Assembly (NCBI RefSeq): GCF_029193575.1
Contig: NZ_JARGCS010000024.1
Coordinates: 124,001-188,000, forward strand
From: Pseudomonas entomophila
GTDB lineage: Bacteria; Pseudomonadota; Gammaproteobacteria; Pseudomonadales; Pseudomonadaceae
DNA: 64,000 nucleotides
Reading direction: 5' to 3'
This document shows, piece by piece, positions 8,514 through 16,859 of this stretch; within the stretch, counting starts at the first letter, position 1; every line of letters starts with the position of its first letter. A program made the translations under genes and the position numbers. The notes beneath the pieces were generated by a model. It saw nothing but the letters and a program-made list of their open reading frames with translations. It was not told the origin of the DNA and ran no database searches.

Positions 8514-9962
8514 TCAGTGCAGGGCCTCTTCGGCCTTCTGGATCGCGGCGAATTCCTCTTCCGGCGTCCCCGCCACCAGGTGGTGACGGCTGTAGAAAGC
8601 AAAGTAGGCAATTAATACCCCATAGATCACCGCCGCGCCAATCACCACGCGCGGGTCGACCAGGAACCCGGCCACCACCGCCAGGCACGCCAGCACCAGC
8701 GCCACGCCCGAAGTGAAGATGCCGCCAGGGGTGCGATACGGGCGCTCCATCTTCGGCCGGCGGATACGCAGGGTGATGTGCGCAGCCATCATCAGCACGT
8801 AGGACAGCGTCGCGCCGAACACCGCCACCAGGATCAGCAAGTCGCCCTGGCCGGTCAGCGACAGGACGAAGCCGATGATCCCGGGGATCACCAGGGCCAG
8901 CACCGGGGCCTTGCTCTTGTTGGTTTGCGAGAGCTTGCGAGGCAGGTAACCGGCGCGGGAAAGGGCGAAGATCTGCCGCGAATAGGCATAGATGATCGAG
9001 AAAAAGCTGGCGATCAGGCCTGCCAGACCGACCAGGTTGACGAACCCGCCCATCCAGGTGGAGCCGCCGTAGGCCTTGGCGAGCGCTTCGACCAAGGGGT
9101 TGCCCGAGGCCTTCAGCGCCTCGGAGCCGGCGCCGCCGGGGCCAACCACCAGGATCAGCAAGGCGAAGGCCAGCAGCACCAGCATGGCGCCGATCAGGCC
9201 GCGCGGCAGGTCGCGCCGTGGGTTCTTGGTTTCCTCGGCGGCCAGCGGCACGCCTTCGACGGCGAGGAAGAACCAGATCGCGTAGGGGATCGCCGCCCAG
9301 ATGCCGACGTAGCCGAACGGCAGGAAGCTGCTGGCGCCGACGGCGCTGGTCGGTGCGATATCGAAGAGCTTGGCTGCATCGAAATGGGGCAGCATGCCGA
9401 CCAGGAACACCACCAGGGCGATCGCGGCCACGGCGGTGATGATGAACATCAGCTTGAGCGCCTCGCCGACGCCGAAGATGTGGATGCCGATGAACACGAT
9501 GTAGAACGCCAGGTAGATCATCCAGCCGCCGATGCCGAACAGCGATTGGCAGTAGGCGCCGATGAACACGGCGATGGCCGCGGGGGCGATGGCGTATTCG
9601 ATGAGGATCGCGGTGCCGGTGAGGAACCCGCCCCACGGCCCGAACGCGCTGCGGGCGAAGCCGTAGCCGCCGCCGGCGGTGGGGATCATCGAGGACAGCT
9701 CGGCCAGCGAGAAGCACATGCACAGGTACATGGTGGCCATCAGCAGTGTGGCGAGGAACATGCCGCCCCAGCCGCCCTGGGCCAGGCCGAAGTTCCAGCC
9801 GGCGTAGTCGCCGGAGATCACGTAGGCCACGCCCAGGCCCACCAGCAGGACCCAGCCTGCGGCGCCTTTTTTCAGTTCACGTTGCTGGAAGTAGTCGGAG
9901 CCTACCTTTTCGAAATCGACGGAAGAACCTGCCGGTGCACCGGCGGAGTGATCGCTTGGCAT
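8514..9962 (-). CDS. eat: Ethanolamine permease
   Basis: A 482-residue APC-superfamily permease with about 12 membrane segments. The N-terminus VDFEKVGSDYFQQRELKKG and the following segment with ISGDYAGWNFGLAQGGWGG are characteristic of the Eat ethanolamine permeases of pseudomonads. The substrate is supported by the adjacent eutB and eutC genes. It is the first gene of the transport-lyase unit and has a well-matched -24/-12 promoter 63-78 bases upstream of its start. Confidence 0.92.
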   Translation of the reverse strand: MPSDHSAGAPAGSSVDFEKVGSDYFQQRELKKGAAGWVLLVGLGVAYVISGDYAGWNFGLAQGGWGGMFLATLLMATMYLCMCFSLAELSSMIPTAGGGYGFARSAFGPWGGFLTGTAILIEYAIAPAAIAVFIGAYCQSLFGIGGWMIYLAFYIVFIGIHIFGVGEALKLMFIITAVAAIALVVFLVGMLPHFDAAKLFDIAPTSAVGASSFLPFGYVGIWAAIPYAIWFFLAVEGVPLAAEETKNPRRDLPRGLIGAMLVLLAFALLILVVGPGGAGSEALKASGNPLVEALAKAYGGSTWMGGFVNLVGLAGLIASFFSIIYAYSRQIFALSRAGYLPRKLSQTNKSKAPVLALVIPGIIGFVLSLTGQGDLLILVAVFGATLSYVLMMAAHITLRIRRPKMERPYRTPGGIFTSGVALVLACLAVVAGFLVDPRVVIGAAVIYGVLIAYFAFYSRHHLVAGTPEEEFAAIQKAEEALH

Positions 9963-10024
9963 GGGTGTTCACCTGTTGTTTTTCTTGGTGGCCGCAGGGA
10001 TTGTCGGCCCGTGGTGAAGGGTGT

Positions 10025-10040
10025 TGCAGGAAGGGTGCCA
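10025..10040 (-). promoter_or_regulatory. Sigma-54 promoter of the eat-eutB-eutC unit
   Basis: The minus strand reads TGGCACCCTTCCTGCA, matching TGGCACG-N4-TTGC with the -24 GG and -12 GC exactly 10 bases apart. Transcription should start near 10014, giving a leader of about 52 bases. A REP pair begins immediately upstream of the -24 element. Confidence 0.75.
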
Positions 10041-10044
10041 GGGA

Positions 10045-10124
10045 AGCCCCCAGCGCGGGACAAGCCCACTCCCACAGGGACATGGTGAGCCCTGTGGGAG
10101 TGGGCTTGCCCCGCGCTGGGGGCC
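10045..10124. repeat. REP pair forming a near-perfect 34-bp inverted repeat
   Basis: The left arm (10045-10079) and right arm (10090-10124) are almost exact reverse complements, from gcccccagcgcggg to cccgcgctgggggc, around a 10-base loop. It lies between the dehydrogenase stop and the permease promoter and probably also acts as the 3' stabiliser or terminator of the dehydrogenase mRNA. Confidence 0.85.
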
Positions 10125-10132
10125 GCCTCGGT

Positions 10133-11653
10133 TTAGAAGAAGCCCAACGGATTGATGTCGTAGCTCACCAGTAGGTTCTTGGTCTGCTGGTAATGGTCGA
10201 GCATCATCTTGTGGGTTTCACGGCCGACGCCGGACTTCTTGTACCCGCCGAACGCCGCGTGCGCCGGGTACAGGTGGTAGCAGTTGGTCCACACCCGCCC
10301 GGCCTTGATGCCACGGCCCACGCGGTAGGCGCGGTTGATGTCGCGGGTCCACACGCCGGCGCCGAGGCCGAACTCGGTGTCGTTGGCGATCGCCAGGGCC
10401 TCGGCTTCGTCCTTGAAGGTGGTGACGCTGACCACCGGGCCGAAGATTTCCTCCTGGAACACGCGCATCTTGTTGTTGCCCTTGAGCAGGGTCGGCTGGA
10501 TGTAGTAGCCGGTGGCCAGCGAGCCTTCGAGTTTTTCCACCTTGCCGCCGGTCAGCAGCTCGGCGCCTTCCTTCTGGGCGATGTCCAGGTACGAGAGGAT
10601 CTTCTCGAACTGCTGCTGCGAGGCCTGCGCGCCGACCATGGTGTCGGTGTCCAGCGGGTCGCCGCGCTTGATCTGCAGCACCTTCTTCATCACCACTTCC
10701 ATGAACTGCGGGTAGATCGACTCCTGCACCAGCGCCCGCGATGGGCAGGTGCACACCTCGCCCTGGTTGAAGAACGCCAGCACCATGCCCTCGGCGGCCT
10801 TCTCGATGAAGCTCGGCTCGGCCTGCATGATGTCTTCGAAGTACACGTTCGGCGACTTGCCGCCCAGCTCGACGGTGGAAGGAATGATGTTCTCGGCGGC
10901 GCACTTCATGATGTGCGAACCGACCGGCGTGGAGCCGGTGAAGGCGATCTTGGCGATGCGCTTGCTGGTGGCCAGCGCTTCGCCGGCCTCGCGGCCATAG
11001 CCTTGCACCACGTTGAGCACGCCTGGCGGCAGCAGGTCGCCGATCAGCTCGACCAGCACGCTGATGCCCAGCGGGGTCTGCTCGGCGGGCTTGAGCACGA
11101 CGCAGTTGCCGGCGGCCAGGGCTGGGGCGAGCTTCCAGGCGGCCATCAGGATCGGGAAGTTCCACGGGATGATCTGCCCGACCACGCCCAGTGGCTCGTG
11201 GATGTGGTAGGCCACGGTGCCTTCGTTGATCTCGGCTGCGCCACCTTCCTGGGCGCGGATGCAACCGGCGAAGTAGCGGAAGTGGTCGACCGCCAGCGGG
11301 ATGTCGGCGTTGAGGGTTTCGCGGATCGGCTTGCCGTTGTCCCAGGTTTCGGTGATGGCCAGCACTTCGAGGTTCTGCTCGATGCGGTCGGCGATCTTCA
11401 GCAGCACGTTGGAGCGGTCCTGCACGCTGGTGCGGCCCCAGGCGTCGGCGGCAGCGTGGGCGGCGTCCAGGGCCTTGTCGATGTCTTCGGCAGTGGAGCG
11501 GGGGAATTCGGCGATCAGCTTGCCATTCACCGGCGAGGTGTTCTCGAAGTATTGCCCTTTGACCGGAGCTACGAACTCGCCGCCGATGTAGTTGCCATAG
11601 CGGCTCTTGAACGAGACCTTGGCGCCCTCGGTACCGGGATGTGCGTAACGCAT
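10133..11653 (-). CDS. NAD-dependent acetaldehyde-type aldehyde dehydrogenase
   Basis: A 506-residue class I aldehyde dehydrogenase of the AldB/AcoD/ExaC group. The catalytic glutamate is in VELGGKSPN and the catalytic cysteine in [11 protein letters not shown], which has the CTC arrangement of this group. The C-terminus [15 protein letters not shown] is typical. The likely role is oxidation of acetaldehyde from ethanolamine to acetate, feeding acetyl-CoA. This follows from its position between the ethanolamine genes and a sigma-54 activator and from its own -24/-12 promoter. Because ExaC-type enzymes also serve ethanol oxidation, a broader role is possible. Confidence 0.93.
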   Translation of the reverse strand: MRYAHPGTEGAKVSFKSRYGNYIGGEFVAPVKGQYFENTSPVNGKLIAEFPRSTAEDIDKALDAAHAAADAWGRTSVQDRSNVLLKIADRIEQNLEVLAITETWDNGKPIRETLNADIPLAVDHFRYFAGCIRAQEGGAAEINEGTVAYHIHEPLGVVGQIIPWNFPILMAAWKLAPALAAGNCVVLKPAEQTPLGISVLVELIGDLLPPGVLNVVQGYGREAGEALATSKRIAKIAFTGSTPVGSHIMKCAAENIIPSTVELGGKSPNVYFEDIMQAEPSFIEKAAEGMVLAFFNQGEVCTCPSRALVQESIYPQFMEVVMKKVLQIKRGDPLDTDTMVGAQASQQQFEKILSYLDIAQKEGAELLTGGKVEKLEGSLATGYYIQPTLLKGNNKMRVFQEEIFGPVVSVTTFKDEAEALAIANDTEFGLGAGVWTRDINRAYRVGRGIKAGRVWTNCYHLYPAHAAFGGYKKSGVGRETHKMMLDHYQQTKNLLVSYDINPLGFF

Positions 11654-11700
11654 GGTGTGTCTCCTGGCTATTGTGTTTGTTGGGGAGTTGAAAAGCGTAG

Positions 11701-11716
11701 AGCAAAGGTTGGGCCA
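11701..11716 (-). promoter_or_regulatory. Sigma-54 promoter of the aldehyde dehydrogenase gene
   Basis: The minus strand reads TGGCCCAACCTTTGCT, with the GG and GC dinucleotides at the required 10-base separation and a TTTGCT -12 element. The predicted start is near 11690, 37 bases before the ATG. It faces away from the divergent activator gene. Confidence 0.8.
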
Positions 11717-11767
11717 GCGTTTTTGCAGCTTGGCAAATCAATGACTTGGATCAGTTTCCCGGGCTGG

Positions 11768-11831
11768 GGTGACGGCGCCGTGCGCCAGTGCTGACACGGC
11801 CTGCGTGACACTTTGTGCCGTTTGCGTGACG
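11768..11831. promoter_or_regulatory. Candidate upstream activator sites
   Basis: Between the -24/-12 promoter and the activator gene the motif TGCGTGAC occurs twice (11802-11809 and 11823-11830), exactly 21 bases apart (two helical turns). Further TGAC copies occur at about 11770 and 11792, with CTTTGTGCC between the main pair. The position, about 90-130 bases upstream of the dehydrogenase promoter, is right for binding by the adjacent enhancer-binding protein. Assignment is inference. Confidence 0.4.
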
Positions 11832-11921
11832 TCGCCCGCCTCGCCAGGCGCGTGCCGTTGCAAAGCCTTCCCGGGTGGAGGATGCTGGTTGGACGCTCTT
11901 GTCTGCGGAGAACAACAACCC

Positions 11922-13814
11922 ATGCAGAACAACCACCTGAGCCGCCATGCCCATCAAGTGCTGACCGTCGCGCACGGCCAGGCCAGCGCTCCGGGCAGCG
12001 ACCCTTCCATTGCCCGCTCCTGGCTGCGCTGCCTGGAGGACTACCACCTCGACCCGTCGCTGGCCCAGGCCCCCGTGGTGCTGGAGCACGGCCGCCTGCT
12101 GGAGAGCCGCGAGCGCCTGCAGCAGGTGTTGCAGATCGCCGATGGCGAGATGAACAGCCTGCACCAGCAACTCTCCGGCTCGGGCCACGCGGTGCTGCTC
12201 ACCGACGCCCGTGGTGTGATCCTCAACTGCGTCACCACCCCCAACGAACGGCGCATCTTCGAGCGCGCCGGGCTGTGGCTGGGCGCCGACTGGAGCGAGG
12301 CGCGCGAGGGCACCAACGGCATCGGCACCTGCCTGGTCGAGCGCCAGGCCCTGACCATTCACCAGGACGAACACTTCCGTGGCCGCCACACTGGGCTGAC
12401 CTGCTCGGCCAGCCCGGTGTTCGACCCGCATGGCGAGCTGCTGGCGGTGCTCGATGTGTCGTCGGCACGCCCCGATGTGTCGCGCCAGAGCCAGTTCCAC
12501 ACCATGGCGCTGGTCAACCTCTCGGCGAAGGTGATCGAGAGTTGCTACTTCCTCCGTCATTTCGAACACCAGTGGCTGCTGCGTTTCCATTTGCAGGTCG
12601 AGTCGGTGGGGCTGTTCAGCGAGGGGCTGCTGGCCTTCGATGGCGATGGGCGCATCGTTGCGCTCAACCAGAGCGCGCTGAACCTGCTGGGCGGCAGCCG
12701 TGGCGGCGTGCTGGGCAAGCCGGTCGAGCAGTTCTTCGCCTGTGGCCGTGACGAGTTGTTCAGCCGCGCCACGCCCCAGGGCAGCACGGCGTGGCCGCTG
12801 CATACCCGCGATGGCCGCCAGGTGTTCGCCAGCCTGCGTGGGCAGGCGCGCACGCCGCTGTGGTCGGTGCCCCAGGGGCTGGCCAGCCAGGCGCCGCAGC
12901 CGGGCATCTGCCTGCTCGACCCGGCCTTGCAGAACGATTTCCGTCGCGCCCTGCGGGTGTACGAGCGCGACGTGCCGCTGCTGCTGCGCGGCGAGACCGG
13001 TTGTGGCAAGGAGGCGTTCGCCCAGGCCGTGCACCAGGCCAGCCGGCGCCGGGGCAAGCCGTTCGTGGCGGTGAACTGCGCGTCGATCCCTGAGAGCCTT
13101 ATAGAAAGCGAGCTGTTCGGTTATCGCGGCGGCAGCTTTACCGGTGCGCGCAAGGAGGGCATGCGCGGCAAGCTGTTGCAGGCCGATGGCGGCACCTTGC
13201 TGCTGGACGAGATCGGCGACATGCCACTGGCCTTGCAGACCCGCTTGTTGCGGGTGCTGGAAGACCGCCAGGTGGTGCCCGTCGGTGGCGAGCCGCAGGC
13301 GGTGGACGTGCGGATCGTCAGCGCGACCCACCGCGACCTGCTGGAGCGGGTCGAGCAGGGGGCGTTCCGCGAAGACCTGTATTACCGCCTCAATGGCCTG
13401 GAGGTGGCGATGCCGGCATTGCGTGAGCGCAGCGACAAGGCGCAGTTGCTGGACTTGCTGTTGCATCAGGAGGCCGAAGGGCAGGCCATCGAGATCGCGC
13501 CCGAGGCGCGCCAAACCCTGCTGAATTTCGCCTGGCCAGGGAATGTGCGGCAGATGCGCAACGTGCTGCGCACGTTGGTGGCGTTGTGTGACGGCCAACG
13601 CATCGAGTTCGAGGACCTCCCCCACGTTGTGAAAGCGACACCCCTCCCTGTGGGGGCGGGGCAAGCACCGCTTGAGAATGCGGAACGGCAAACCCTGCTC
13701 TGCATCCTCGAACAACACCGCTGGCACATCACCCACGTCGCCGAGCACCTGGGCATCAGCCGCAATACCTTGTATCGAAAACTGCGCAAACACGGCCTCG
13801 CCCGGGCTGGCTGA
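11922..13814 (+). CDS. Sigma-54-dependent activator, AcoR-like
   Basis: A 630-residue enhancer-binding protein. A GAF-like N-terminal sensor (about residues 60-200, with EGTNGIGTCLVE) is followed by a PAS-like region (about 225-320) and the AAA+ domain. In that domain Walker A is GETGCGKE, the sigma-54 contact loop is GSFTGA in place of GAFTGA, and Walker B is LLLDEIGD. A Fis-type helix-turn-helix, LGISRNTLYRKLRKHG, ends the protein. ATG 11922 follows a GGAG 13 bases upstream; the frame is open further upstream through the regulatory region. It is divergent from the dehydrogenase and is the probable activator of both -24/-12 promoters, sensing ethanolamine or acetaldehyde (inference). A REP-like sequence lies in the linker before the HTH. 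Confidence 0.9.
   Translation: MQNNHLSRHAHQVLTVAHGQASAPGSDPSIARSWLRCLEDYHLDPSLAQAPVVLEHGRLLESRERLQQVLQIADGEMNSLHQQLSGSGHAVLLTDARGVILNCVTTPNERRIFERAGLWLGADWSEAREGTNGIGTCLVERQALTIHQDEHFRGRHTGLTCSASPVFDPHGELLAVLDVSSARPDVSRQSQFHTMALVNLSAKVIESCYFLRHFEHQWLLRFHLQVESVGLFSEGLLAFDGDGRIVALNQSALNLLGGSRGGVLGKPVEQFFACGRDELFSRATPQGSTAWPLHTRDGRQVFASLRGQARTPLWSVPQGLASQAPQPGICLLDPALQNDFRRALRVYERDVPLLLRGETGCGKEAFAQAVHQASRRRGKPFVAVNCASIPESLIESELFGYRGGSFTGARKEGMRGKLLQADGGTLLLDEIGDMPLALQTRLLRVLEDRQVVPVGGEPQAVDVRIVSATHRDLLERVEQGAFREDLYYRLNGLEVAMPALRERSDKAQLLDLLLHQEAEGQAIEIAPEARQTLLNFAWPGNVRQMRNVLRTLVALCDGQRIEFEDLPHVVKATPLPVGAGQAPLENAERQTLLCILEQHRWHITHVAEHLGISRNTLYRKLRKHGLARAG
13646..13668 (+). repeat. REP-like sequence inside the activator reading frame
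   Basis: Within the linker between the AAA+ domain and HTH, the bases ccctgtgggggcggggcaag resemble the flank and core of the REP elements found between genes here (ctgtgggagcgggcttgcc). It is translated in frame as LPVGAGQA. It may be a remnant REP tolerated in a flexible linker. Confidence 0.45.
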
Positions 13815-13880
13815 GCGAAACAGCGGGTGCGATTTCCCTCGCCCTGGGCTACCCTGCCTCGACGTTTTGCGAGGTCGACC

Positions 13881-15230
13881 ATGCACATTCACATTCTCGG
13901 TATTTGCGGCACTTTCATGGGTTCGCTGGCGGTGCTCGCCAAGGAACTCGGCCATCGCGTCACCGGTTCCGACGCCAACGTCTACCCGCCGATGAGCACT
14001 CAGCTCCAGGCGCAGGGCATCGAGCTGACCCAGGGCTACGACCCGGCGCAGCTGGAGCCGGCACCCGACCTGGTGGTGATCGGCAACGCCATGTCGCGCG
14101 GCAACCCGGCCGTGGAGCACGTGCTGAACAAGGGCCTGCCCTACGTCTCCGGCCCGCAGTGGCTGGCCGACCACGTGCTGCAGGGCCGCTGGGTGCTGGC
14201 GGTGGCCGGCACCCACGGCAAGACCACCACCAGCAGCATGCTGGCCTGGGTGCTGGAGCACGCGGGCATGAGCCCGGGCTTCCTGATCGGCGGCGTGCCA
14301 CAGAACTTCTCGGTCTCGGCGCGCCTGGGCGGCACGCCGTTCTTCGTGGTGGAGGCCGACGAGTACGACAGCGCGTTCTTCGACAAGCGCTCGAAGTTCG
14401 TGCACTACCACCCGCGTACCGCGATCCTCAACAACCTTGAGTTCGATCATGCGGACATTTTCCCGGACCTGGCGGCCATCGAACGGCAGTTCCACCACTT
14501 GGTGCGCACCATTCCCAGCGAAGGCCTGGTGATCCACCCCACCACCGAGCAGGCCCTGGAGCGGGTCATCGGCATGGGCTGCTGGACCCCGGTGCAGACC
14601 ACTGGCGAAGGCGGCCAATGGCAGGCGCGCCTGCTCAGCGCCGACGGCTCGCGCTTCGAGGTGCTGTTCGACGGTGAGGCGCAAGGCGTGGTGGACTGGG
14701 CGCTGACCGGCCAGCACAACGTCGCCAACGCCCTGGCCACCCTGGCCGCCGCGCGCCATGTCGGCGTGGTGCCGGCCATGGCGATCGAGGGGCTGAGCGC
14801 CTTCAAGAGCGTCAAGCGGCGCATGGAGAAGGTCGCCGAGGTTCAGGGCGTGACCATCTACGACGACTTCGCCCACCACCCGACCGCCATTGCCACCACC
14901 CTCGATGGCTTGCGCAAGCGGGTCGGCGAGGCGCCGGTGATCGCGGTGATCGAGCCGCGCTCCAACTCCATGAAGCTTGGCGCCCACCGCGATGGCCTGC
15001 CGGAAAGCGTCAACGATGCCGACCAGGTGATCTGGTACGCGCCGCCCAACCTGGGCTGGGACCTGGCCGCCACGGCGGCGCAGTGCAAGGTGCCCTCGGT
15101 GGTGGCCGACAGCCTCGAGGCGATCATCGAGCGGGTCAAGGGCCAGGCGCGCCCCGGCACGCAGGTGGTGATCATGAGCAACGGCGGCTTCGGCGGCCTG
15201 CACGGCAAGCTGGCCGAGGCCCTGAAGTGA
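13881..15230 (+). CDS. mpl: UDP-MurNAc tripeptide ligase (Mpl)
   Basis: Murein peptide ligase, 449 residues, which joins the recycled tripeptide L-Ala-gamma-D-Glu-meso-Dap to UDP-MurNAc in the cytoplasm. The N-terminus [17 protein letters not shown] is the Mpl Rossmann start. The ATP-binding loop is [11 protein letters not shown], and [11 protein letters not shown] and [11 protein letters not shown] are further Mur ligase motifs. ATG 13881 was chosen because homologues begin with this sequence. The stop overlaps the GTG start of ubiX. Confidence 0.96.
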   Translation: MHIHILGICGTFMGSLAVLAKELGHRVTGSDANVYPPMSTQLQAQGIELTQGYDPAQLEPAPDLVVIGNAMSRGNPAVEHVLNKGLPYVSGPQWLADHVLQGRWVLAVAGTHGKTTTSSMLAWVLEHAGMSPGFLIGGVPQNFSVSARLGGTPFFVVEADEYDSAFFDKRSKFVHYHPRTAILNNLEFDHADIFPDLAAIERQFHHLVRTIPSEGLVIHPTTEQALERVIGMGCWTPVQTTGEGGQWQARLLSADGSRFEVLFDGEAQGVVDWALTGQHNVANALATLAAARHVGVVPAMAIEGLSAFKSVKRRMEKVAEVQGVTIYDDFAHHPTAIATTLDGLRKRVGEAPVIAVIEPRSNSMKLGAHRDGLPESVNDADQVIWYAPPNLGWDLAATAAQCKVPSVVADSLEAIIERVKGQARPGTQVVIMSNGGFGGLHGKLAEALK

Positions 15231-15856
15231 GCGGGCCGGAACGCATCACCCTGGCCATGACCGGCGCCTCCGGTGCGCAGTATGGCCTGCGCCTGCTCGA
15301 CTGCCTGGTGCGCGAGGACCGCGAGGTGCACTTCCTGGTCTCCAAGGCCGCGCAACTGGTGATGGCCACCGAGACCGACGTGGTGCTGCCGGCCAAGCCC
15401 CAGGCCATGCAGGCCTTCCTCACCGAGTACACCGGCGCCGCCGATGGGCAGATTCGCGTGTACGGCAAGGAAGACTGGATGTCGCCGGTGGCCTCCGGCT
15501 CGGGTTCGCCCGCGGCGATGGTGGTGGTGCCGTGTTCCACCGGCACGCTCTCGGCGATCGCCACCGGGGCATGCAACAACCTGATCGAGCGCGCGGCGGA
15601 CGTTACCCTCAAGGAGCGTCGCCAACTGATCCTGGTGCCGCGCGAGGCGCCACTGTCGACCATCCACCTGGAGAACATGCTCAAGCTGTCGCAGATGGGC
15701 GCGGTCATCCTGCCGGCGGCGCCGGGGTTCTACCATCAGCCGCAGACCATCGACGACCTGGTGGACTTCGTCGTCGCACGCATTCTCAACCTGCTGAACA
15801 TTCCCCAGGACATGCTGCCGCGCTGGGGCGAGCACCACTACGGGGTCGACGATTGA
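15227..15856 (+). CDS. ubiX: Flavin prenyltransferase UbiX
   Basis: A 209-residue UbiX that attaches dimethylallyl to FMN to make the prenylated flavin cofactor used by UbiD decarboxylases, including in ubiquinone synthesis. The start is GTG 15227 in a GTGA overlap with mpl. Family motifs are [14 protein letters not shown] (FMN phosphate loop), [13 protein letters not shown] and [15 protein letters not shown]. Its stop overlaps the TTG start of the next small gene. Confidence 0.94.
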   Translation: MSGPERITLAMTGASGAQYGLRLLDCLVREDREVHFLVSKAAQLVMATETDVVLPAKPQAMQAFLTEYTGAADGQIRVYGKEDWMSPVASGSGSPAAMVVVPCSTGTLSAIATGACNNLIERAADVTLKERRQLILVPREAPLSTIHLENMLKLSQMGAVILPAAPGFYHQPQTIDDLVDFVVARILNLLNIPQDMLPRWGEHHYGVDD

Positions 15857-16140
15857 AGCGCGCACTGGTGGGTTTGCTGGCGGCGGGGCTGCTGGGTGGT
15901 TGCGCGACGGCGCGCACGCTGGATGCCGCCAAACCGGGCGCGCCGGTGGTGTATGCCGGTACGCGCCTGAACCTGTACGTGATGAATGGCGGCTGCTGCC
16001 CGCTGGACCGCTTTGGCGCCGAGGCCCCGGCGTATCCGGGGCTGGACCTGCCGGGGAGTGCGTTGCTCGATACGCTGCTGTTGCCGTTGTCGGCGCTGAC
16101 GGCGCTAGGGGTTGGGTTCAACGCCACGGGTGGTCTTTGA
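15853..16140 (+). CDS. YceK/YidQ-like lipoprotein
   Basis: A predicted 95-residue lipoprotein starting at TTG 15853, which overlaps the ubiX stop in TTGA. The signal peptide is followed by a lipobox LLGGC. The mature part has [11 protein letters not shown] and [18 protein letters not shown], matching the small YceK/YidQ (DUF1375) lipoproteins of unknown function. No ATG occurs before the lipobox, so the TTG start with translational coupling is the best reading. Confidence 0.7.
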   Translation: MKRALVGLLAAGLLGGCATARTLDAAKPGAPVVYAGTRLNLYVMNGGCCPLDRFGAEAPAYPGLDLPGSALLDTLLLPLSALTALGVGFNATGGL

Positions 16141-16142
16141 TA

Positions 16143-16171
16143 CGCAATCGCGGGCTTGCCCCGCGATTGCG
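16143..16171. repeat. REP hairpin
   Basis: A single REP unit with perfect 12-base arms, CGCAATCGCGGG / CCCGCGATTGCG, lies between convergent stops and may act as a transcript end for both genes. Confidence 0.7.
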
Positions 16172-16187
16172 CCTGAAGACCTACAAA

Positions 16188-16832
16188 TCACTTCCTGCCT
16201 AGCTTGCGCAACTCATCCGACTCGACCACGCGCACCCCATCCTCCTCTTCCAGCGCCAACCGCCACAGCGCCCGCGCCAGGGTGCACGCCTCGATCCCCC
16301 GATACTTCCCAGGCATGAACCGCGAGAACGGCGCCGCGAGGCGCTCGCCCAACCGCGGTTCCATGCGCTCGCCCAGCAGCAGCGAGGGCCGCACGATGGT
16401 CAGTTGCGGCCAGTCCTGCGCCTTGAGCGCCTCTTCCATCTCGCCCTTGACCCGGTTGTAGAAGATCGACGATTTCGCGTCCGCGCCGATTGCGCTGATC
16501 ACCAGCAGGTGCCGCGCGCCCAGTTCCCGCGCGCGTTTGCTGAAGGCCACCACCATGTCCAGGTCGACGGCGCGGAACGCCCGTTCGGACCCCGCCTGCT
16601 TGAGCGTGGTGCCCAGGCAGCAGAAGGCGATGTCGACACGACCGGCCAGTTGCGGGAGAAACACCGCCGGGTCACCCACCGGGTTTTCCAGGTGCGGGTG
16701 CTCGGCCAGGGGACGGCGCGTGGGCGCCAGGACGCGGCTGATGGTGGGTTCGCTGAGCAGGCGGTCGAGCAGGTGTTCACCCGTCAGGCCTGTAGCACCG
16801 GCAAGCAGGACATGCTGAGGCGTCAAATACAT
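16188..16832 (-). CDS. NAD(P)-binding oxidoreductase (atypical SDR)
   Basis: A 214-residue protein with the dinucleotide-binding loop [11 protein letters not shown] at its N-terminus, then [25 protein letters not shown] and [12 protein letters not shown], the pattern of the atypical short-chain dehydrogenases of the HTATIP2/YbjT-like group. The substrate is unknown. The gene ends near a REP hairpin and starts 27 bases after the stop of the MORN-repeat gene, so co-transcription is possible. Confidence 0.82.
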   Translation of the reverse strand: MYLTPQHVLLAGATGLTGEHLLDRLLSEPTISRVLAPTRRPLAEHPHLENPVGDPAVFLPQLAGRVDIAFCCLGTTLKQAGSERAFRAVDLDMVVAFSKRARELGARHLLVISAIGADAKSSIFYNRVKGEMEEALKAQDWPQLTIVRPSLLLGERMEPRLGERLAAPFSRFMPGKYRGIEACTLARALWRLALEEEDGVRVVESDELRKLGRK

Positions 16833-16859
16833 GATGTCTCTCCCTTGTTACAGCTCAGC

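Noticed and set aside
11751..15203. 1150-codon open frame on the minus strand
   Set aside because: It runs antisense to the activator and mpl genes. High GC3 bias makes long antisense frames without stops; the translation is low-complexity and has no family motifs.
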